Notes: generated by a model not told the origin, from the sequence alone. Shown: positions 44,106 to 53,216, numbered from the stretch's first letter. The stretch: 64,000 nucleotides of DNA from Bacillota bacterium (GCA_023439505.1 JAEXNR010000029.1:70469-134468); one strand, 5' to 3'. A program made the numbers and translations.

Positions 44106-44883
44106 TCCCATCCTCCTCATCCGGGTCATGGAACGGATTGATCAGCCTGCCAATCCTATGATGCTCAGAATCCATGCTTCTCTCTTGCGTTAATTTTCCG
44201 TCTTCCAGCCGAAGCATTCGATCGGCATATCCTGCGATTTTAGGATCATGGGTAATCACAACTACGGTTCTCCCCGATTCCTCCTTTAATTTACGCAGTT
44301 CCTTCATAATCTCCTGCCCCGTTACCGAATCCAGATTACCGGTGGGTTCGTCCGCAAGGATAATCTCCGGATCACAGACCAGCGCACGTGCGATGGCAAC
44401 TCTTTGCTGCTGCCCTCCGGACAACTGATCCGGATACCTTTTTTCTATCCCCTTCAGGTCTACGATGTCAAGAACTTCGGCGATCCGCTTCCCCCACTCT
44501 GCCTTTGGTATTTCACTGTATCTGAGAGGCAGGGCGATATTTTCCCCGATATTATGATCAGGCAGAAGATGAAATGCCTGAAATACAAATCCAAAGACGC
44601 GGTTACGGATTTTAGCCTTTTCTCTACCGGATAAACCTGCCACATTCTCACCCATTAACAGATACTCTCCATGGGTAGGTGTATCAAGGCAGCCTAACAG
44701 ATTTAATAACGTAGACTTTCCCGATGCCGATGGCCCCATGATCCCCACAAATTCTCTCTTTGCTATCGTCAGGTCAATCTCCTTGATTGCCTGAACCTGA
44801 TTGTCTCCTGTCTGATAAATCCGCCCAATCTTTCGCATACGGATTAATGCATCGTCTGGTTCTGTAAGTAACTTTCCGCCCAT
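44089..44883 (-). CDS. MacB/LolD-type ABC ATPase
   Basis: This 264-residue ATPase energises the two permeases behind it. Walker A is GPSASGKST (about residues 50-58), Q-loop FVFQAFHLL, signature LSGGQQQRVAIA, Walker B IILADEPTGNLDS, switch VVITHDP. The C terminus is about 30 residues longer than usual, ending in an acidic stretch. ATG 44883 has GGAGG ten bases upstream, inside the PadR gene, which it overlaps by 40 bases; the four genes of this unit are thus tightly coupled. The class is that of macrolide/peptide/lipoprotein exporters, so the cargo stays open. Confidence 0.92.
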   Translation of the reverse strand: MGGKLLTEPDDALIRMRKIGRIYQTGDNQVQAIKEIDLTIAKREFVGIMGPSASGKSTLLNLLGCLDTPTHGEYLLMGENVAGLSGREKAKIRNRVFGFVFQAFHLLPDHNIGENIALPLRYSEIPKAEWGKRIAEVLDIVDLKGIEKRYPDQLSGGQQQRVAIARALVCDPEIILADEPTGNLDSVTGQEIMKELRKLKEESGRTVVVITHDPKIAGYADRMLRLEDGKLTQERSMDSEHHRIGRLINPFHDPDEEDGNETLL

Positions 44884-45359
44884 TTGATATCAGCCTCCAT
44901 TTTCATAATATTGCGTTCCATAATCCATGCCATGAGTGAATTGTGATCCGATATCACCGCTTTTTGCATAACCAGTTCACCGATCAGTTTCATTAATTGT
45001 TCTCTGTACTGGGTAAGCAGATCTGCAGCCTTCTCCCGGTCCACATAATCAAGGGCCGTCAGCTGAAAGGAGAGCTCATCTGCAAAAACATTCCACTGTA
45101 TCTCCTGCTGCATCCATACATCCAGTGTTTTCTTACCCTCCGTCGTCAGATTATATATCTTCTTATCCGGTTTATCCTCCTGAATCACTTCTTCACTCGT
45201 TACCAGTCCATCCCGTTCCAGACGGGTCAGGGTGGTATAGACCTGTCCATAGTTAAGCGTCCATTGCCCCGAGACCAGTTCTTCAAAGGCATTCTTTAAG
45301 TCATATCCATGCATTGCTTTTTTAGATAATATCGCCAGAAATAAATGTTTAACTGCCAT
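44844..45359 (-). CDS. PadR-family transcriptional regulator
   Basis: This 171-residue regulator has the PadR winged helix (about residues 3-80: LFLAILSKKAMHGYDLKNAFEEL..., LNYGQVYTTLTRLERDGLVTSE) and a C-terminal dimerising helical region (about 95-168), as in PadR subfamily 2 / Vinculin-type. PadR proteins usually repress a neighbouring transporter until a toxic or phenolic ligand binds. It is the first gene of a four-gene operon with an ABC ATPase and two permeases and carries a 32-base dyad over its own promoter, so autoregulation is likely. ATG 45359 follows AAGGAG. Confidence 0.92.
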   Translation of the reverse strand: MAVKHLFLAILSKKAMHGYDLKNAFEELVSGQWTLNYGQVYTTLTRLERDGLVTSEEVIQEDKPDKKIYNLTTEGKKTLDVWMQQEIQWNVFADELSFQLTALDYVDREKAADLLTQYREQLMKLIGELVMQKAVISDHNSLMAWIMERNIMKMEADIKWAESYLQNQTMH

Positions 45360-45374
45360 AAAAGCTCCTTCTTA

Positions 45375-45429
45375 TATACTCGGTATATAACTATATACTG
45401 AGTATATAATATCATAGAATATCTGTCAA
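45375..45429 (-). promoter_or_regulatory. padR operon promoter with overlapping 32-base dyad
   Basis: Minus-strand TTGACA (45424-45429) and TATACT (45401-45406) with a 17-base spacer. From the -10 box onward, 45375-45406 is an almost perfect 32-base dyad built of TATACTC.GTATATA half-sites, reaching to just before the ribosome binding site. A dimer bound here would block start and elongation. Confidence 0.85.
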
Positions 45430-45473
45430 CCTCTCTTTTCTATCTTATTGGACCTTCATGCCCACTTCCCGAT

Positions 45474-46412
45474 TTATTCTATTAAGCTCTGATCCTGAAA
45501 TAAGCTGGATACAGCCATATCATAGTCCTTTAATTTTTCCGATTTCTTTATCTTCTTTGCATATTTTTCATAGTCTGTGAACATAGGTATCATATAGAAC
45601 CAGATTTCTTTCATTTTAAACAAGACATTTCGTTCGCCAAAGAGAATCTGTTGATACGCTTCATAGATCCGGTCATGAAAAGCTCTGATCACCGTCTTGT
45701 CCGGGTTACTATGGCCGGATATGCGGCCGATCAGGCCGGGATTGGCCAATAGCCCCCTTCCGATCATTACGGTATCTACCGATGGAAACTCGCTGCAAAA
45801 TCGAATATAGTCTTCGCCGGTAAACAGATCACCGTTATAGCACACAGGGTTCTTACTTAACGTCAGGGCATCCCGGAAAATGGGCAGATTGGGTTTGTTC
45901 TTATAGAAATCTTTTTGAATTCTGGGATGAATGATCAGTTCCTTCATAGGATATTGATTAAAAATTTCAATCAGTTCATAAAATTCATCAGGACTGTCCT
46001 TTCCGATCCTGGTTTTAACTGAGATACCGGTAACGGCTGCGGAAAATATTTCTTCCAAAAATGCATTCAGTTCTTCTTTTCTGGAAAGAAATCCGGAACC
46101 CTTATTCTTGGAAACGACAGTTCCTGACGGACATCCTAAGTTAAGATTGATCTCCTGATACCCCATCTGACTTAACTTACGGGATACATGAATAAAATCC
46201 TTGGCGTTATTCGTAAGCAATTGGGGAATTAACTTAATACCCTGATTATGTTCCGGTAAAATATCATTCAGCTCTTTCGATTTCATATTCCCCCCCTGAT
46301 TAGCCACAATAAAAGGGGAAAAGTATTGATCGACGGAATGAAAAAGAGCATGATGCGCATTTCTGTAAATATATCCGGTGATGCCTTCCATCGGTGCGAA
46401 ATAGTATCTCAT
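45474..46412 (-). CDS. tRNA-dihydrouridine synthase family protein
   Basis: This 312-residue flavoenzyme reduces specific uridines in tRNA to dihydrouridine. It opens with the FMN-barrel start YYFAPMEGITGYIYRNAHH, and has the catalytic cysteine in EINLNLGCPSGTVVSKNKGSG (near residue 90), VKTRIG, LIIHPR, CYNGDLF and VMIGRGLLANPGL, the standard Dus order. It is of the clostridial DusA/C-like branch; target position is unknown. Start ATG 46412 follows AAGGAG; a longer GTG/ATG-type reading to 46460 lacks one. It is independent in function from its ABC neighbours. Confidence 0.92.
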   Translation of the reverse strand: MRYYFAPMEGITGYIYRNAHHALFHSVDQYFSPFIVANQGGNMKSKELNDILPEHNQGIKLIPQLLTNNAKDFIHVSRKLSQMGYQEINLNLGCPSGTVVSKNKGSGFLSRKEELNAFLEEIFSAAVTGISVKTRIGKDSPDEFYELIEIFNQYPMKELIIHPRIQKDFYKNKPNLPIFRDALTLSKNPVCYNGDLFTGEDYIRFCSEFPSVDTVMIGRGLLANPGLIGRISGHSNPDKTVIRAFHDRIYEAYQQILFGERNVLFKMKEIWFYMIPMFTDYEKYAKKIKKSEKLKDYDMAVSSLFQDQSLIE

Positions 46413-46496
46413 AGCAGTCTCCTTGATTTGATTTATGATCCTGCCATTATTGTAACACATCTTTCTCCGGATTTGTAATCAGGTTGTGACCGGAAG

Positions 46497-48740
46497 TTAC
46501 ATCAGGGTATCATCCTTTAAGTGTTCCACCGGATTCATCCGGTATACGCTCCTTCCCCCAAGGTAATAAGCGGCTTCTACTGCCCCGATTGTAACAGCGG
46601 CAAAGAGTACTACCGGAATGACCGGCATTTTTGCCACAAACTCTGATAACGGTATCATACTTGCATTCAGCGCCAATAGTACGATGGGTATATTGAGAAG
46701 CAGACTGATCAGGATTGGTCTTACCACCAAAATCGTTGCTTCCAGCATCAGAATCTGTACCACTCCCCTGGGGGAAAGACCTATGCTGATATACCTTGCC
46801 AGCTCCCTTTTTCTCTGATAGATCAAACCCATGGTATTGGATAAGATATTGGCAAGACCTATGATAATCAACAACCCCGCAAGACACCCCATCACCACCC
46901 TGTATACCTTACGAATGGTTATATTCCGCTGCTCAGTCTCTGCCCTGTTCTCAAAGAGAATCGGCTTTTGCAGTCCTGGTTCAGTCAAAAAGGTATTTTG
47001 TATTTCCGGAATTAAGTCTTCCTGATTCACCCGGATTGTATAGTTAACAGGGGCATCAAACAAACCGTTGATCATCCTGTTACACGTGCTTTCCGACATC
47101 AACTGTACAAGACTAAAGTTCTCATATTCCTCCCGGAGCTTTGGAAGCTGATCTGTGAAAGCGGCTATTCTTACCTTAACGTTCTGCTCCTTCGTCAAAT
47201 CTGTTCCATCCTTTAGCTTCAGCTGTAGTGTTGTCTGATGCTCATTCTCCTTTAGAAACGGGATCATGATTTTATTTCGTCTGTTGCTGTTCCACTCATC
47301 CCAAACTGTATTAATTAAAACAACTCCGGGCTCTTCGTTTTCCTGGAACAAGTCAGAGGATATTTGGTTTTCTTCACAATATGCCAGGAAACTTTCGTCA
47401 TCCAGTACCAGTAAGACTGCCTCGACCTGATACCCGGTACCATTCCATATCATTCCCGTGTCTTTGAGATCATCCTGGCGGGTTTTTATGGATTGCACCA
47501 GCTTATCCTCCATCCTGTCTTCCGTAAGGGTGGTCTGCGCTGACATCCTTTGATAAGAAATACAGCTTCTGACGCCTGCCATCTTCCGGACCTTTGAAAG
47601 AATCTCATTTTGCGGGCTTGCCGGCTCTTCGGTGGTGACCATCAAATCCCATATGTTCTTATACCGTTCGAAGAAGGTGTACCCTGTACTGATTCCGGAG
47701 ATTGCTTCCAGATTGAAGAAACTGACCAGCACCAGGAACGACACCGTAAGGGAGAGGGTGGCGGTACGAAAAGCCTTTCTTCTTGTATACAGGGATTTTC
47801 CCGCCAGCTCTCCTTCTATTCCGAACAAACGGGAGCTTAGTCTTCCTTTCTTCTTTGACTTCCCAAAGGTTTGCTCTCCTTCGTATCGTATTGCCTCTAA
47901 AGGACTCAACCTGCTTAATTTTCTTGCCGGAATCCTGGCCGAATACCATACCGTTGCCAGTGATAGGATCAAAGCCGTCAGCAGAACCAGCGGATGATAG
48001 CGAAAGACCAATGGAAAGGATCTTACAGAATCTGATACTTCTTTTATATAGATCATAAAAAGAAAGCATAAGCCTATCCCTGCTAATATGCCCAGAAATA
48101 CCGGGATCAGGCACAGCGTAACGGCTTCAAAGGTCAGAACCAGCCTGATTTGTCCCGGTGTGGCACCAACGCTTTGCAGGATCCCCAATTGATGGACTCT
48201 GGCCGTCATGGATACACCGAACGCATTATGGATCACAAGAATTAGGGATATCACGGACAGCAGCAGGATCATTCCATACACCACCAGAATTGTCGGCGGC
48301 TGATGTCCTTTGGCAAATATAAAATACTGGGTCATAAGTTTCTCGTGGTATTCCAGCTGTATTTCACTCCTGCCCCTATTCTCTGCCCCAAGCTTATGTA
48401 CGATCCCCGGCATATCCCGGTATACCTTTGAGGGGTGAAGCAAGTAAAGGTATGCTGTTACTACTCCATCTGTTTCGCCGTTCTTTACTTCCACCATTTT
48501 TACGTTTGGAAAGCCCCTCATCGCTGATATGTCTTCCTCAGACAGATCTCCCGTGATTTTTGCATGCCATTCGCCTTCCTGCTGTTTGATCCTGGTTGTT
48601 TCATCGATCCATATATTATAAAAAACACCGCAGAGCAAAGACAAAAGGGCGGAGGCAATCAATGAGGCTATGAGTATGGAAATAGTAGATGCTTTATTCT
48701 CTTTTATATAACTTAAGGAATATTCTCTCCAAAGATTCAT
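46497..48740 (-). CDS. FtsX-type ABC permease, long form
   Basis: This 747-residue permease has two FtsX repeats: membrane segments near residues 20-40, 150-175, 200-235 and 250-270, then a second set starting near 325 and ending with three segments in the last 150 residues. FtsX markers are visible as LGILQSVGATPGQIRLVL and as ELARYISIGLSPRGVVQILML. An extracellular domain of about 270 residues lies between the two sets. It pairs with the ATPase that overlaps it by one base (TAATG). Controlled most likely by the kinase/regulator pair upstream. Cargo or target, perhaps a peptide antibiotic, is inferred only from context. Confidence 0.9.
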   Translation of the reverse strand: MNLWREYSLSYIKENKASTISILIASLIASALLSLLCGVFYNIWIDETTRIKQQEGEWHAKITGDLSEEDISAMRGFPNVKMVEVKNGETDGVVTAYLYLLHPSKVYRDMPGIVHKLGAENRGRSEIQLEYHEKLMTQYFIFAKGHQPPTILVVYGMILLLSVISLILVIHNAFGVSMTARVHQLGILQSVGATPGQIRLVLTFEAVTLCLIPVFLGILAGIGLCFLFMIYIKEVSDSVRSFPLVFRYHPLVLLTALILSLATVWYSARIPARKLSRLSPLEAIRYEGEQTFGKSKKKGRLSSRLFGIEGELAGKSLYTRRKAFRTATLSLTVSFLVLVSFFNLEAISGISTGYTFFERYKNIWDLMVTTEEPASPQNEILSKVRKMAGVRSCISYQRMSAQTTLTEDRMEDKLVQSIKTRQDDLKDTGMIWNGTGYQVEAVLLVLDDESFLAYCEENQISSDLFQENEEPGVVLINTVWDEWNSNRRNKIMIPFLKENEHQTTLQLKLKDGTDLTKEQNVKVRIAAFTDQLPKLREEYENFSLVQLMSESTCNRMINGLFDAPVNYTIRVNQEDLIPEIQNTFLTEPGLQKPILFENRAETEQRNITIRKVYRVVMGCLAGLLIIIGLANILSNTMGLIYQRKRELARYISIGLSPRGVVQILMLEATILVVRPILISLLLNIPIVLLALNASMIPLSEFVAKMPVIPVVLFAAVTIGAVEAAYYLGGRSVYRMNPVEHLKDDTLM

Positions 48741-49420
48741 TATCTCACCGCCTTATCTGAAATAATTCTGCCATCTTCAATGGTGATCATCCGATTGGCC
48801 GCTAATGCAAGCTGTTCATCGTGGGTGATCAGGAGAATGGTCTGATTCAGATTTTTATTGGATATTTTCAATAGCTCGACAATTTCTCTGGAATTGTTCC
48901 GGTCAAGATTACCGGTGGGTTCATCCGCAAGTACCAAGGCAGGACGATATAAAAGTGCTCTGGCGATTGCAGTTCTCTGCTGCTGGCCTCCGGATAATTG
49001 CCTTGGAAGACAGTCCAGCTTATCAGACAACCCCAGGGTCTCTATGATCTGCACAAAGAAATCCTCCTCCGGTTTTCGCTTATCTAACAGCATTGGCAGC
49101 ATAATATTCTTTCTGACGCTCAGCGTAGGGATCAGATTATAGAACTGATAAATCAATCCTACTTTCCTTCTTCTAAAGATCGCTGACTGTTCGGGCCGAA
49201 AGCCCGAAATATCCGTTCCCTCGATCAGAACCTTTCCCTGACTTGGTTGATCAACTCCGCCGATGATGTGCAGCAGCGTGGATTTTCCCGAGCCGGAGGC
49301 ACCGGTAATGGCGATAAACTCTCCCTTTTCCACCGACAAATCCACCTGCTTTAGGGCGGTAACTTTGTTATCTCCTGCACCGTAAATTTTTGTTAGAGAC
49401 TCACATCTTAATATTTCCAT
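48740..49420 (-). CDS. ABC ATPase partner of long FtsX permease
   Basis: This 226-residue ATPase has Walker A GASGSGKST (about residues 38-46), Q-loop LIYQFYNLIPTLS, signature LSGGQQQRTAIA, Walker B LVLADEPTGNLD and switch LLITHDEQ. It is of the MacB/LolD class. The start is uncertain: ATG 49432 has AAAGGA almost touching it, while ATG 49420 (MEILRCESL) keeps the usual N terminus of the family and has the same site 13 bases upstream; I chose the latter. It lies 100 bases behind the kinase gene. Confidence 0.9.
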   Translation of the reverse strand: MEILRCESLTKIYGAGDNKVTALKQVDLSVEKGEFIAITGASGSGKSTLLHIIGGVDQPSQGKVLIEGTDISGFRPEQSAIFRRRKVGLIYQFYNLIPTLSVRKNIMLPMLLDKRKPEEDFFVQIIETLGLSDKLDCLPRQLSGGQQQRTAIARALLYRPALVLADEPTGNLDRNNSREIVELLKISNKNLNQTILLITHDEQLALAANRMITIEDGRIISDKAVR

Positions 49421-49520
49421 AGGAATAACCATGTCCTTTCTATAGACTGCAGACTTTGGGCAGCAGGCGCAGCGCCTTCACCCGATTCTATAGATAAGTT
49501 TATCATAGTTAAGTGACAGC

Positions 49521-50708
49521 TCAGTGACAGTAGAATCTGATTTCAAAGCAGGCTCCCCCTCCGGCATGATTCCCGGCACGGATCACACCATTTTGCTGTT
49601 CTATCAGGGCTTTTGACAGGGAAAGACCAATTCCTGCCCCGTCCTTACCCGTATTCCCCCGATAAAATCGTTCAAATAGATGGGGAAGATCTTTTTGGGC
49701 AAAGCCTTCCCCGGAATCCTCTATTTGAATTTGGGTATAAAGGGGGTTTTGATGATAAGAAAAGGTAATACTGCCGCCCTCCGGGGTATGTTCGGCACAA
49801 TTTTTTACCAGATTGGTAAGCGCTTCTACACTCCACTCCAAATCCCCTTCATAACAGATCTCCGGGTCATTGGGCAGAATAACGTGAATCTGCTTCTGCC
49901 TGATCAGTACCTCCATCTCATCCACCGATACTTGAAGCATGGTGAAAACATTTACTCTCGTCCGCCCTAAGGGGAGCACCCCGGCATCTATTCTTGCAAG
50001 GGTTAAGAGGGCATTCACCAGTCGTTCCAGATGCAGACTCTGTTTGCTAATCCGCTGAATATAGGTGTCATTTTCTTCGCCCACCAATAGCTGTGTCATT
50101 AAGGAGATGGAGGAAACCGGGGTCTTAATCTGATGGGATATATCTGCAAGACTCTGTGCCAGATCATGATGTTCTTTCACAGCCGTCTCCTTCGTGATGG
50201 TAAGTTTCGTCATAGTCTTATATAATTCATCTTCCAGCCGTGAGAATTCATCTTCCTTATGAAGCGGAAGAACCGTTGCTTTGTCCTGATTCATTTTCTC
50301 CAGATAGTCTGTCACCCCCCGAATACCTGCCCGGTACCGGGATTTTACGTGAACCAGCAAAAGAAAGAGGAACAGAAAGACCAGGGGAATCAGAATACCA
50401 AAGCTCCCAGACAGGATCCGGTAATATTTGCTCTCGAAGGTTTTCCCACTGTAACCATAGGTGGAAAGGATGGTATTCTCTTTTAAATCCTGTGTTCTGT
50501 CATGAAGTGCATTCTCCTTGATCCACTGCACCAGTTCCTGTTCCTCCTGCGGGTACTTTGCCACAATATGATCTGTGAATGCAGACAGATTGTGATATTG
50601 ATCCGATGCATATGCCCTTGTAAGAATTAACAGGATCACCATGCTGACAATCATGCCGCTGACGGATAACATCATAAGAAATATTGTAATTCGGTTTCTT
50701 CTTATCAT
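49521..50708 (-). CDS. sensor histidine kinase of second TCS-ABC set
   Basis: This 395-residue kinase has two membrane segments (about residues 10-32 and 105-124) enclosing about 70 extracellular residues, a short HAMP-like linker, the phospho-histidine in LADISHQIKTPVSSISL (near residue 192), and an ATPase domain with VKNCAEHTP, DSGEGF and GAGIGLSLSKAL. It differs from the BceS-like kinase of the first set by having an extracellular sensing loop. Its ATG overlaps the stop of the regulator by four bases (ATGA), so the pair is cotranslated. Signal unknown. Confidence 0.9.
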   Translation of the reverse strand: MIRRNRITIFLMMLSVSGMIVSMVILLILTRAYASDQYHNLSAFTDHIVAKYPQEEQELVQWIKENALHDRTQDLKENTILSTYGYSGKTFESKYYRILSGSFGILIPLVFLFLFLLLVHVKSRYRAGIRGVTDYLEKMNQDKATVLPLHKEDEFSRLEDELYKTMTKLTITKETAVKEHHDLAQSLADISHQIKTPVSSISLMTQLLVGEENDTYIQRISKQSLHLERLVNALLTLARIDAGVLPLGRTRVNVFTMLQVSVDEMEVLIRQKQIHVILPNDPEICYEGDLEWSVEALTNLVKNCAEHTPEGGSITFSYHQNPLYTQIQIEDSGEGFAQKDLPHLFERFYRGNTGKDGAGIGLSLSKALIEQQNGVIRAGNHAGGGACFEIRFYCH

Positions 50709-51379
50709 TCCGGATCCTCCATGCGATAGCCAAGACTTCGCAGTGTCTTAATACAGGGTGGGTTGCCAAGTTTCTCCCGAAGCCTTTTCATAGAAACTGT
50801 CAGGGTATTGTCATTCACGAAGTTTCCCTTCCTGTCCCATATTGCTTCCAGGATCTGCTCCCTTGTCAGGGTATGATTTTTATTTTCCAACAGCAGAAGA
50901 AGCAGTTCATATTCTGCAGAGCTTATGGTCACTTCCTGTTTCTCATGATATACCTTCCCGCTGTTCTTATCTAAGGAAACCGGTCCGCATACCAGCAGCG
51001 CCCCTCCCTTGTTGCCTGCGCGCCGAAGCACTGCTCTGATTCTGGAATATAATACCTCCAGGTGAAAGGGTTTCACAATATAATCATCCGCCCCTGCCTC
51101 AAAACCCTGAAGCATGTCCCTGTGATCTCCCCGTACGGTAAGAAAAATAATCGGCAGGTCCCTCCACATTCCCCTGACCCATGTACATAATTCCTCCCCC
51201 GTACCATCGGGCAGATTCCAGTCCAGGATAAGCATGGAAGGAAGTCTTTTCTGCAGATATTCTTTTGCTTCCACCATCGCCTTTACCGTATGCAAAACCA
51301 TGTTTTTATTTTGCAGGTAATTTTGAATGCCCGCTGCTATGTTGTCATCATCCTCTACCAATAGAATTGTTTGCTCCAT
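50705..51379 (-). CDS. OmpR-family response regulator of second TCS-ABC set
   Basis: This 224-residue regulator has a receiver domain (LLVEDDDN, phospho-aspartate in MLILDWNLPDG near residue 52, FLTVRGD, IVKPFH) and a winged-helix effector domain (SSAEYELLLLLLENKNH, VNDNTLTVSMKRLREKL). It very probably controls the ABC genes behind the kinase. Start ATG 51379 has AGGATG about eight bases upstream; ATGs at 51388 and 51403 are in frame and possible. It is first of regulator-kinase-ATPase-permease. Confidence 0.92.
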   Translation of the reverse strand: MEQTILLVEDDDNIAAGIQNYLQNKNMVLHTVKAMVEAKEYLQKRLPSMLILDWNLPDGTGEELCTWVRGMWRDLPIIFLTVRGDHRDMLQGFEAGADDYIVKPFHLEVLYSRIRAVLRRAGNKGGALLVCGPVSLDKNSGKVYHEKQEVTISSAEYELLLLLLENKNHTLTREQILEAIWDRKGNFVNDNTLTVSMKRLREKLGNPPCIKTLRSLGYRMEDPE

Positions 51380-51529
51380 ATGTATCATCCTATCCTTCCA
51401 CATAATGGTCCGTTTAGTGCGGACCTTACCTTTCTTCCTATTCGTACCGGGACATACGCGTGGGCATATCCCGTTCTATTTGAGTATATAAGATCTTCCA
51501 GCAAATGTAAACATGTGGGGTGTATGCAA

Positions 51530-51572
51530 AAATACCCTGCCAAACATAATTGCTATATTTGACAAGGTATTT
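51530..51572 (-). terminator. terminator of DUF6323 gene
   Basis: AAATACCCTGCCAAA (51530-51544) and TTTGACAAGGTATTT (51558-51572) pair over 15 bases in the minus-strand RNA, with two G-U pairs, and are followed by TTTTTGC. Confidence 0.75.
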
Positions 51573-51608
51573 CTTGATCGTCCTATCTGTATACCTGGAA
51601 CATATGGA

Positions 51609-52169
51609 TCAGTACGTATCTTCCAGCTTCATTTTATAAACTTCATACTCCCATCTTGTCTCCTCTGACAGCCTATCATACGCATTCTCTGTATCCCGCA
51701 GCGAATATTCGTCCCGGAGTCTTGACTGCATCTGACTGTGGTCCTTTGTACGGGCTGCTTTGGCAAAGCGCTCCAGGCAGGTACTGTTGAGATAATCCAG
51801 ATCTCCAAAGCAGATCTCTTCGAATTGTTTTCTCATAAATTGAAGTAATTCGTCGTCGGTTAATTCCTCCTGTGCTTCGTTCTTATACGCATAGAATATT
51901 TCCTGTAATTCAGACAGAACTTCTGTGTAATTATCCTGACTGATATACTGGGAATCGCAAAATAAATCAATGATCCCGGGTAAGACTCCCTCACCGAACT
52001 CAACCCGTTGATTTTCTTGCAGCGCTTGTGTTCGGACAGCCATCAGATGCATCACATCTTCCGGTAACAAAATAAGTCCGTACTGTTCTGTTTTACGATT
52101 ACAGTCCAGTACTTTTTCCAGCGCCTGTTTTTGCTGACCTGCCAATATCAATCCAAACATATCATCCAT
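51609..52169 (-). CDS. DUF6323 family protein
   Basis: This 186-residue, largely helical, acidic cytosolic protein matches the DUF6323 family of Lachnospiraceae in its LILAGQQKQALEKVLDCNRKTEQYGL opening (marker: GQQKQALEKVLDCNRKTEQY) and in FCDSQYISQDNYTEVLSELQEIFYAYKNE further on. The family has no known function and is often found beside a DUF6179 gene; none is visible here. Start ATG 52169 has GGAGGGAGG five bases upstream; a reading to 52217 has none. It is a single-gene unit with its own terminator. Confidence 0.75.
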   Translation of the reverse strand: MDDMFGLILAGQQKQALEKVLDCNRKTEQYGLILLPEDVMHLMAVRTQALQENQRVEFGEGVLPGIIDLFCDSQYISQDNYTEVLSELQEIFYAYKNEAQEELTDDELLQFMRKQFEEICFGDLDYLNSTCLERFAKAARTKDHSQMQSRLRDEYSLRDTENAYDRLSEETRWEYEVYKMKLEDTY

Positions 52170-52328
52170 GATAGCCTCCCTCCGCTTTCTGCCGAAGCAA
52201 AAAGTAACTCTGATCATTTTATACCTATTTTATTATTTTGCCCTGTTTTTTACAAGTCTTGTAAATCAGAAAGGCGCATGGTATAATTAAGTTAAGAAAT
52301 CAGTGTTTTCACGAAGGCATAACGAAAA

Positions 52329-52365
52329 ACACGCCGCGTACCCGCTTAAGGTATTCGTGGCGTGT
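52329..52365 (-). terminator. terminator of ABC-2 exporter operon
   Basis: ACACGCCGCGTACC and GGTATTCGTGGCGTGT form a stem with small bulges; on the minus strand GTTTTTCGTT follows. It lies 14 bases after the permease stop. Confidence 0.75.
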
Positions 52366-52378
52366 CTTTTTATGTGGC

Positions 52379-53215
52379 TTAGCTCCACAACGCGCTGGCA
52401 TCATTGGCGCTTCTGTTGAGTCTGGAGAAATCGGTTTTTACAAAGGACCTGGTGGACAATACCAAAAAGATCACACCGATCAGGATAAATATGACAAATG
52501 ACATGATAGGAGTTACCGTAAATCCGTTAATCTCAATTACCAATCCCTCATTGACCAGATCCTTTAATGGCATATCCGCTTTTTCCAGAACAATCATACG
52601 AAAAAATGCCGTCGCATATGTCATCGGATTCAGATAAGCGATATACTTTAATAAATCGGGCAGCATGGACAGGGGAATATAAGCACCGGAGATAAACGTC
52701 AGCGGCATTGTCACGGCTGTCTTAATAATCTGAAAGGTCTGACCGCTTCGAACCTTGGTAGCCATATATAATCCTACTCCGGAGAATACAAGACCCACAC
52801 AAATCATCGCAATCAGAATTAAAACAGGGGTGATCCAGGAAGTGAATTTAATTCCGATAAATAATCCGATCACCAGAATCATCAAACCCTGCAGGGTAGA
52901 TACCGTAGCCGCAGATAATAACTGACCGATGGCAACAGCCAGCCTTTTGGCCGGGGATACCAAAACTTCCTTCATAAATCCACTTACCATATCATCCACA
53001 GTCGTTGAAGCAAGGTTAAGGGATCCCTCGAACACCGTAGTGATGATAACACCGGAAAGCATATAGGCTATGGGATTATCAATATAATCATTTTTAAAGA
53101 TTGCGCCAAATACATATACAAAGAAAAACGGGAATACAAGGGAAAAAATCAAGCCGGTTTTATTTCTGATAAAGGCCTTTAATCCTCTTTTCCACAATGC
53201 CAGTATGGTATTCAT
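52379..53215 (-). CDS. ABC-2 type permease, DrrB-like
   Basis: This 278-residue protein has six membrane segments and the ABC-2 permease plan (N-terminal RGLKAFIRNKTGLIFSLVFPFFFVYVFGAIF, quoted as RNKTGLIFSLVFPFFFVYVF; then FISGAYIPLSMLPDLLKYIAYLNPMTYA near residue 190, marker SGAYIPLSMLPDLL). Such exporters move drugs, lipids or polysaccharides out of the cell. ATG 53215 starts one base after the ATPase stop, so both are one unit. No signal for a particular cargo. Confidence 0.9.
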   Translation of the reverse strand: MNTILALWKRGLKAFIRNKTGLIFSLVFPFFFVYVFGAIFKNDYIDNPIAYMLSGVIITTVFEGSLNLASTTVDDMVSGFMKEVLVSPAKRLAVAIGQLLSAATVSTLQGLMILVIGLFIGIKFTSWITPVLILIAMICVGLVFSGVGLYMATKVRSGQTFQIIKTAVTMPLTFISGAYIPLSMLPDLLKYIAYLNPMTYATAFFRMIVLEKADMPLKDLVNEGLVIEINGFTVTPIMSFVIFILIGVIFLVLSTRSFVKTDFSRLNRSANDASALWS

Positions 53216-53216
53216 T

